Origin: CAYVQF01 sp964454015
GTDB taxonomy: Bacteria > Myxococcota_A > Bradymonadia > UBA4248
Length of the DNA stretch: 29,054 nucleotides
Direction of reading: 5' to 3'
Assembly: GCA_964454015.1 (NCBI GenBank)
Contig: CAYVQF010000067.1
Location: forward strand, 1 to 29,054
The notes beneath the pieces were generated by a model. The model was given only the letters and a program-made list of their open reading frames with translations, was not told where the DNA came from and did not search any database. Positions 23,597 to 29,054 of the stretch are shown here, in pieces. Numbering within the stretch: position 1 is the stretch's first letter; the number at the start of each line of letters is the position of its first letter. Position numbers and translations under genes: made by a program.

Positions 23597-24390
23597 GGGC
23601 ACCGCTTCCAGAAAGTCACCGACTGGTGCTGGTAGTAATAGCGCTCCCGGGGATTGCTGGCTTGGTCCGTGACCAGCGCCATGGCCTTGAAGGTGTCGCA
23701 GGCCGCGCTCTCCAGATCCAGCTCACTGGGCCAGATGGGAACATCTTCCACCACCAGCCGCCGCCCCTCGTCCTCGAGGTAGGCCAGCGCCGAGCCGATC
23801 TCGTGCTCCACCCGGGGCCAGTAGCCGCCGACGTCGTTCTCCTCGAGGATGTCCGTCCCCGCCGCGGTCACCCAGGCGTAGGTCGCGTTGAAGGGCGCGC
23901 CGTCGCAGCGCACGAACTCGAAGCGCGCCGTGTTGGCCGTCGGCATCGTCGCCCGCCCCTGGTAAATGCGGCGCGTCGGCTCCGCGCAGGGATCGACCGC
24001 CGCCGTCAGCTCCGTCTCGAAGTCCCACTGTAGCTCCCATGTCTCTGGCTCGGGGATACACCCATCCACCTCGCAGCCGCGCACGCAGCTCTCCTTGAGC
24101 TCGCCGCGTTCGCCACAGGAGTCGTACCAGTAGACGTGATCCTCGTAACAGAACGAGGCCGTCTGCGGCTCGCAGGCGAGCAGCTCCACCTCTTCCGTTT
24201 CCTCGACTTCACCAACCTCCTCGATCAGCTCGACTTCCTCGAGCAGCTCTACCTCTTCGATCTGCTCGAAGTCCTGGATGTCGTCATCACCACCCACATC
24301 GGCGAGCACCTCTTTTTTGCCGCCGCAGCCCAGGGCGAGCACTGCCAAAGCGAATGAAATGAACAATAAAACAGCCTTCAAACGCACCAT
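23593..24390 (-). CDS. Acidic-repeat lipoprotein, function unknown
   Basis: 265 residues. Signal peptide with lipobox LALGC (Cys22). Residues ~31-70 are an acidic low-complexity stretch made of EEVELLEEVELIEEV-like units, then a Cys-containing region (CEPQTASFCYEDHVYWYDSC, ESCVRGCEVDGC) and a C-terminal beta-rich domain of unknown type. The start at 24390 has GGGAGG at 8 nt; a frame extension upstream has no signal peptide. It lies 23 bp after the FGE-like gene and is the last gene of the kinase operon. The acidic linker probably projects the folded part from the membrane. Confidence 0.75.
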   Translation of the reverse strand: MVRLKAVLLFISFALAVLALGCGGKKEVLADVGGDDDIQDFEQIEEVELLEEVELIEEVGEVEETEEVELLACEPQTASFCYEDHVYWYDSCGERGELKESCVRGCEVDGCIPEPETWELQWDFETELTAAVDPCAEPTRRIYQGRATMPTANTARFEFVRCDGAPFNATYAWVTAAGTDILEENDVGGYWPRVEHEIGSALAYLEDEGRRLVVEDVPIWPSELDLESAACDTFKAMALVTDQASNPRERYYYQHQSVTFWKRCP

Positions 24391-24413
24391 CACCTCATCC
24401 TCCCAGTAAAAGT

Positions 24414-26393
24414 CTAATAGTGTCCCACCCAAGCAGGGTGGCCAACGAGCTCGGCGTGCAGCCCATTCGAGGTCGCGTCGTGGGCGACATCACCTGCGCC
24501 CTCGTCCAAGCGATAGTAGGCGATCAAGCCCGGCGGAAAGGGCGCGCTCAGGGAGCAGCGCATGAAGTCCCGGATCTCTTCGGCCGAACGCGCGACGTTC
24601 CACAGGCGCACCTCGTCGATGGTGCCATCCACACTCACGGCCCCAATCGCTGCCCGCGCCGCAATCTCCAGGGCCTCACCCGTGGCGATGATGTCCTCGT
24701 CGAAGGGCTTGCGCGCTGCCAACACGCCATCGATGTAGATCGACATCTGGGCGCCGTCGTAGGTCGCCGCCAGGTGCACCCACCGGCCAAAGACCATCGT
24801 GCCGCGCGGCGTCTCGAGCTTGGTGCGGTTCAACCCAAAGAGCACGTTGCGGTTCTGCCCGTAGTCCCAGTAACCAAACAAGAATGAACGCCACTCGTCC
24901 TTCTCGTCGCCGTAGCGCTTGTGCATCAAGGTGCGCAGGTGCAGGGATGAGCTCGCCCCAACCTCGACAGCCAACTCCAGAGTCAGACCGCGCTGGACGT
25001 TGAAGGCCTCGTGGTGCGGCACCCGCAGGTGGCCCCCGTACCGAGTGAAGAGCGCTGGGCTTTGGTTGATGGGGCGCTCGCACAGCGCCCGCGGCACACA
25101 GCGCCCTCCCAGGCACTGGGCGCTCGCCGCGCAGGCCAGATCGCCTTCATCGTCCACCACCCCGTTGCAGTCGTCGTCGACCCCGTTGCAGCTTCGATCA
25201 TGGCGCGCCGCGGGCCAACATGGCGCGCGCAGGGCCAAGCGCACACCAACCTTGTGCGAGCGCGTGGTGTCATCCCAAGGCCAGCGCGCCGCCGAGCGCT
25301 GTGACGCGCCCCGATCATCGAAGGAGCCCCCGCGGATGGTCCGCTGTCCCGTCCCGCCTTGCCAGGGGTCGCGGACCCAGCCGGCGTGATACCAAGCAAA
25401 GACATCGTTCGTCCACTCGTTGAGGTTGCCGTGCACGTCGTGCAGGCCCCAGTGGTTGGCGGCCTTGCCACCCACGGGCTGGGGCCCAATACAGGCTGGC
25501 ATCCCTTCGTGCACCCCCTCCTTGCAGCTCGCATAGGTGGCCGCGGCGTTGGCGCAGTACCAGGCCACGGCGTCAACCACCGGGTCGAGGGGCGTGCACT
25601 CGACGACGGTCAGCCGTCCTGCCGACAAAGCCGACTCGACGCCTGCGCGGGTGGCATACTCCCACTCTGCCTCGGTGGGCAATCTGTAGCCAGCGCAGGC
25701 ATAGGGTGAGCCAAGGTAATCACAGCGCAAGGCGTCACCCTCACCGTCGCAGTCGTAACAGGGCGCGCGGCCATCGCGTGCCGACATCGCGTTGGCCACC
25801 GCCGCCGCCATGTGCCAGCTCACGCTCTCCACGGGGCAGTCCTCGCCACAGTCATCGTGCCGCGATGGGTTCTCCCCCATCAACGCAACGTACTGTGCCT
25901 GGGTCATCTCATAGCGCATCATGCAGAAATCGTGGCTCAAGCTGACGGGATGGCGCAGCTCCCGCCCCGTGTCGCCATCGATCTGTTCCTGCGGATGGCC
26001 CCACTCGTTGTAGGGCGACCCCATGAGGAAGTCGCCCGCCTCGATCCAAACAAAACCCTCGGGACAGCGCTCGCGACACTGTCCCTCAAAGCAGGCCTGG
26101 CTCGGCGCGCAGACCGTCTCGCAGTCGCCGCAATGCGCCGCCGAGAAGGCGATGTCCACACATTGGCCACCGCAGCGGCGCCGATCGACCCCGCAGCCAT
26201 CACCCAAATCCTCCGCGGCGTCCGTGTCGGTCGTGCCCGTGTCAGTATCGGCAGGCCCGTCCACCTCCTCGGCGGGGAGGTCGATCGACTCCTCGAGCGA
26301 CACCGCGTCGGCATCGGCAAAGGTCGAACAGCCCAGCAGCACGCCTGCAGCCACGAGCCACAGCAGCACCCCTCCCGTCCTCGCACTCACCAT
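24414..26393 (-). CDS. Lipoprotein with formylglycine-generating-enzyme-like, MopE-type and LamG domains
   Basis: 659 residues. Lipobox VLLGC (Cys22), an acidic Asp/Thr linker, a Cys-rich patch (67-110), then a SUMF1/FGE-sulfatase domain (~112-388): FVWIEAGDFLMGSP, YRLPTEAEWEYATRAG, HDVHGNLNEWTND, RTIRGGSFDDRG. The Cys pair that binds copper in true FGE is absent after RGGSF, so it is probably a structural or ligand-binding version. A MopE-like metal motif SCNGVDDDCNGVVDD (~401-415) and a C-terminal LamG/concanavalin-like domain (~455-659; GRWVHLAATYDG, GTIDEVRLWN) follow. The start at 26393 has GGAG at 6 nt and overlaps the upstream gene by 7 bp; 26405 is a possible alternative. Likely a surface carbohydrate- or protein-binding lipoprotein. 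Confidence 0.82.
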   Translation of the reverse strand: MVSARTGGVLLWLVAAGVLLGCSTFADADAVSLEESIDLPAEEVDGPADTDTGTTDTDAAEDLGDGCGVDRRRCGGQCVDIAFSAAHCGDCETVCAPSQACFEGQCRERCPEGFVWIEAGDFLMGSPYNEWGHPQEQIDGDTGRELRHPVSLSHDFCMMRYEMTQAQYVALMGENPSRHDDCGEDCPVESVSWHMAAAVANAMSARDGRAPCYDCDGEGDALRCDYLGSPYACAGYRLPTEAEWEYATRAGVESALSAGRLTVVECTPLDPVVDAVAWYCANAAATYASCKEGVHEGMPACIGPQPVGGKAANHWGLHDVHGNLNEWTNDVFAWYHAGWVRDPWQGGTGQRTIRGGSFDDRGASQRSAARWPWDDTTRSHKVGVRLALRAPCWPAARHDRSCNGVDDDCNGVVDDEGDLACAASAQCLGGRCVPRALCERPINQSPALFTRYGGHLRVPHHEAFNVQRGLTLELAVEVGASSSLHLRTLMHKRYGDEKDEWRSFLFGYWDYGQNRNVLFGLNRTKLETPRGTMVFGRWVHLAATYDGAQMSIYIDGVLAARKPFDEDIIATGEALEIAARAAIGAVSVDGTIDEVRLWNVARSAEEIRDFMRCSLSAPFPPGLIAYYRLDEGAGDVAHDATSNGLHAELVGHPAWVGHY

Positions 26394-27355
26394 CGCCAGC
26401 TCCATCCCATCCCTCGCTCGTCGCCAAGACCCCAAGCCACGGGCTCGGAGAGATCTTCGTCAAAGAAGCCACTGAGCGCCAGCACGATGATGATCGTGCC
26501 AATGCCCGTCAAGATGGAACCGCCGATCACCAGCCCCTGATTCACAGGCTGCAAGTCGTCCAAGGGGCCGCGCAGCGCCTCGAAGGTCGCCGCGTCACCC
26601 GTGCGCGCCGCCACCTGGTAGCGCTCGAAGACGGGGTTGACCATCAGCACCTCTACCAGTAGGGCACTCAGCAGGCAGGAGGCCCCCAGGCCAAGGGAGA
26701 TGCCACCCCACAACAGCGGATCGGACCAAGTCGCCGGCGCTTCGAACCAGCGGGTGTGCTCCACAATCTGGACCTCTGGCGTTGGCGCCGCGCCAAAATG
26801 CAGCACAATCTGCTGCTGCTCCAGCCCCACCAGCGAGAGCTCGTAAGACAGCTCGGCCCCCCAAGCGCTGCGCGCCCGCAGCCGGCGCCGCCCGGGTTCC
26901 ACCAAGAGCCGCGCCGACGCGCACGCCACCCACGCCCCGTCATCGATGGCCACCTCGCTGCCCGGCTCACAATCAAAGGTTAGGGTCGCCCCACACTGCT
27001 CCGGCAGCTCGGCGCGATAGCGGGCCACCACCCGGGCGATCTCCTCGGGGCTCGGATCATGACAAGGAGGCGCGTGCAGTGCCTGCTCGTAGGCATCGAG
27101 GGCCTCCTCACAGCGCCCAGCCAGCGCCAGTGAGCGCCCCAAGTTCAGGTAGCTGATGTCCAGCTCCTGCAGCAGCAACGAGGCCTGGAAGAGCCGCGCC
27201 GCCTCGTCGTGTTGCCCAGCCCGCGCCTGCGCCGCCGCCTGCTCATTGATCTCAGCCAGCCGCTGCACCAGCACGGGATCGCTCTGCGCCCAAAGCTCCA
27301 ACGAGAACAAGAGGAGCCCGAGCACTCCCATCCCCGCTGCTTTCCATGTCACCAT
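26387..27355 (-). CDS. TPR-containing membrane protein with PEGA-like segment
   Basis: 322 residues. Signal peptide ends near LWAQ (~23). Residues ~28-115 form two or three TPR units (EINEQAAAQARAGQHDEAAR, YLNLGRSLALAGRCEEALDA). ~122-190 look like a PEGA-type beta domain (LTFDCEPGSEVAIDDGAWV). Two helices (~214-238, ~273-297) place the C-terminus in the cytoplasm or membrane. Such TPR-PEGA proteins often accompany PEGA kinases in Myxococcota. The ATG at 27355 has GGAG 10 nt upstream. It starts 7 bp after the kinase stop and its end overlaps the FGE-like gene, so the genes are co-transcribed. Function unknown; a scaffold or partner for the kinase is inferred. Confidence 0.75.
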   Translation of the reverse strand: MVTWKAAGMGVLGLLLFSLELWAQSDPVLVQRLAEINEQAAAQARAGQHDEAARLFQASLLLQELDISYLNLGRSLALAGRCEEALDAYEQALHAPPCHDPSPEEIARVVARYRAELPEQCGATLTFDCEPGSEVAIDDGAWVACASARLLVEPGRRRLRARSAWGAELSYELSLVGLEQQQIVLHFGAAPTPEVQIVEHTRWFEAPATWSDPLLWGGISLGLGASCLLSALLVEVLMVNPVFERYQVAARTGDAATFEALRGPLDDLQPVNQGLVIGGSILTGIGTIIIVLALSGFFDEDLSEPVAWGLGDERGMGWSWRW

Positions 27356-27362
27356 CGACCAC

Positions 27363-28988
27363 TCACTCCAAAATCGAGAACCGTGGCCCCAAGGCCTCGC
27401 TTGGCTTCTCTGGTCCACGCACGCGGGCTGCAGCGGGCTGGCGCTTCAGCTCGCCAAGGACGGGCTTCGCGTCCATCTCTTCAGAAACAATCAAGTACAA
27501 CATCGTCGGCGAGTGGCCAGCCATGCGCAGCTCCAGCGCCAGAGTGCGCCCCAGCTCGTAATGCAGGTTCAACGGCGTCTCGCCCAAGCGCTGGCCTTCC
27601 AACCACACGCTCGCGCCGCTCGGCCGCGAATCCAGCGGGATGCGCACCCGCTGCGGCAGCCCGAGCGGCGCCCCACGCAAGGCTGCTGCCGCCGCCCCCA
27701 GCAGCGGCGGCGCCAGCCGCGGCGCCGGCCATGCTCCCTGTGGCGTCTGCTCTGGCTCGGCCATGATGATCGCCTTCGCCGCCGGCGGCCCATGGTCCGG
27801 CCCTACCAGCAGCGCGCTCTCGTCGCCCTCGACAGGCGCCAGCGCTGTCGCCCGCTCTGCCTGCTCGGCCGGTGCTTCATTCCCTGACCACCACCAAAAA
27901 ACCAGAATAGGTAGGCAGAGCAGGCAGAGCCCGGCGAGGAGCAACGGCGGCCGCCGGCGCGCTGACGCGTGCGGCGGCGTCACCTCGGGCAGCGCGTCCG
28001 CAGGCGCAGCCATGGGCCCACTCGGCGGCGGCAGCGCCAGGTCCACGTCCAGGGTGCTCACCGTGCTCAGATCTTCCGTGCTGATGGCGGGCGAGCCTTG
28101 CGGCCCCGTGGCCTCATCCTCGGCACAGAGCACCGACCATTCGACGGCAAAGAGGCGGTCGGCCAATGAGGCGGCGTTCGGAATACGGCGCAGAGGATCT
28201 TTGCAGAGGGCATCGGCGAGCACGGGTCCCAGGGCGCTCAGCTTCAGCCAGGGGGCCAGGTGGAGGCGCCCCTCGCTGTGGTGGACGATGCACTCGAAGG
28301 GGGTGGCCCCGCGCACGAGGGGCTGACCCGTGAGCATCTCCACGATGATGAGCGCCATCTGGTAGACATCGATGGCAGGGCTGATGTGCTTCCCAGTGAT
28401 GACCTCGGGCGCCAAGTAGGCCGGCGTCCCAAAGGGTATGGTGACGTGGTTGTGCTCGCCTTCGGAGGCGCGAAATCGAGCGATCCCATAGTCGAGCACA
28501 CAGAGCCGCTCGCGCGCCGTCCCTGCCCCGTCGAGGAAGAGGTTGGGCGGCTTCAGGTCTTTGTGGACGATGCCGCTCTCGTGACCGAGCGCCAGGGCGT
28601 CGAGCACGCCACGCACCAGACGGGCGCAACGCTCCGGCACCATCGGACCGTGGCGCAGCAACTCCGTGCGCAGATCGTGACCGCGCAACAGCTCCATGAC
28701 CAAAAACGGCTGCCCGCTGTGGGCGTCGATGCCAAAGTCATGGATTTGGACCACGTTCGGGTGGCGTAAGCGGGAGGCGATCTGCGCCTCCCGGAGGAAG
28801 TCCGTGTCGCGTCTTTGGCCGAGGGCATCGCTCTGCGCGTTGAGCAGCTTCACGGCCACCTCGCGACCAATAGAGAGCTGCATGGCCCTATAGACCGTGG
28901 CGCACCCGCCACTGCCTACTTTTTCGATGAGCTCGTAGCGCGCGTCGATGCAGTGTCGAGCCGTTGGGCTATCCAGAGAAGCATTCAT
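27363..28988 (-). CDS. Membrane Ser/Thr protein kinase with extracytoplasmic PEGA domain
   Basis: 541 residues. The cytoplasmic kinase domain (~18-285) has a Gly-rich loop GSGGCATV (25-32), Lys47 in VAVKLL, a helix-C Glu67, catalytic Asp144 in VHKDLKPPN, a metal Asp166 in DYGIAR (Phe replaced by Tyr), and GTPAYLAPEV. All catalytic residues are present, so it should be active. One helix (~348-370) follows a long linker, and a PEGA domain (~450-520: RPSGASVWLEGQRLGETPLN) lies outside. PEGA kinases of this type (PknB-like) are common in Myxococcota and sense the envelope. The ATG at 28988 is preferred over a TTG at 29003; the ribosome site is weak in both cases. First gene of the four-gene minus-strand operon. 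Its targets are unknown. Confidence 0.9.
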   Translation of the reverse strand: MNASLDSPTARHCIDARYELIEKVGSGGCATVYRAMQLSIGREVAVKLLNAQSDALGQRRDTDFLREAQIASRLRHPNVVQIHDFGIDAHSGQPFLVMELLRGHDLRTELLRHGPMVPERCARLVRGVLDALALGHESGIVHKDLKPPNLFLDGAGTARERLCVLDYGIARFRASEGEHNHVTIPFGTPAYLAPEVITGKHISPAIDVYQMALIIVEMLTGQPLVRGATPFECIVHHSEGRLHLAPWLKLSALGPVLADALCKDPLRRIPNAASLADRLFAVEWSVLCAEDEATGPQGSPAISTEDLSTVSTLDVDLALPPPSGPMAAPADALPEVTPPHASARRRPPLLLAGLCLLCLPILVFWWWSGNEAPAEQAERATALAPVEGDESALLVGPDHGPPAAKAIIMAEPEQTPQGAWPAPRLAPPLLGAAAAALRGAPLGLPQRVRIPLDSRPSGASVWLEGQRLGETPLNLHYELGRTLALELRMAGHSPTMLYLIVSEEMDAKPVLGELKRQPAAARVRGPEKPSEALGPRFSILE

Positions 28989-29054
28989 CGCCACCAACCC
29001 CAAGCAACACCATCAACCGCCAAAACTACGCGAAACACAGGCCAAAAGGCAAGC

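Noticed and set aside
24136..24357. A small Leu/Phe/Glu-rich plus-strand open frame
   Set aside because: It is antisense to the acidic repeat region of the lipoprotein gene and only mirrors its low complexity.
24414..26393. An active formylglycine-generating enzyme
   Set aside because: The Cys pair needed for copper and catalysis is missing after RGGSF, and no sulfatase is encoded nearby.

Overview
The window is high-GC DNA from what is most likely a member of the Myxococcota or a related deltaproteobacterial lineage. The evidence is three secreted proteins ending in a Cys + membrane helix + Arg-cluster tail of the MYXO-CTERM type, a PEGA-type Ser/Thr protein kinase, many lipoproteins, TSP3 and DNGxDDNGNGLxDC acidic repeats, and an alternative complex III cluster. 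A run of exactly 100 Ns (7545-7644) shows that this is a scaffold from an assembly. No tRNA, rRNA, CRISPR array or insertion sequence was found.

Layout. 1-1063 (-): start of an APC-superfamily transporter resembling cation-chloride cotransporters, running off the left edge. 1474-5400 (+): four separately spaced genes, namely a YjfP-like esterase, a secreted MYXO-CTERM protein, an isochorismatase-family hydrolase and a Cys/Lys/Glu-rich lipoprotein. 5852-12210 (+): two large surface proteins, a trypsin-like protease with 30-residue acidic repeats and an AgmC-like protein with Ig-like repeats. They share the same repeat module and the same kind of C-terminal sorting tail.

12512-23039 (+): a tight respiratory operon, mostly joined by ATGA overlaps. 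It encodes an alternative complex III (actB-actC-actD-actF-actA) followed directly by a cbb3-type oxidase (ccoN, a CcoO fused to a second cytochrome c domain, a CcoS-like protein, two small membrane proteins and a monoheme cytochrome c). Together these would oxidise quinol in the membrane, pass electrons through the c hemes and reduce O2. There is no canonical diheme CcoP. Its N-terminal anchor and its hemes appear to be split over other subunits.

23121-23596 (+): a HicA-type toxin gene preceded by a small HicB-like partner, with base usage unlike the operon before it. 23593-28988 (-): a four-gene envelope/signalling operon, in transcription order Ser/Thr kinase with PEGA tail, TPR membrane protein, lipoprotein with a degenerate formylglycine-generating-enzyme fold plus MopE and LamG modules, and a small acidic lipoprotein. 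Its last gene overlaps the end of hicA by 4 bp, tail to tail.

The most unusual points are the physical coupling of complex III to a cbb3 oxidase with re-partitioned c hemes, the kinase/pseudo-FGE lipoprotein operon, and visible repeat recombination in the AgmC-like gene. Many long open frames antisense to the real genes are a by-product of GC-rich codon use and were not annotated.
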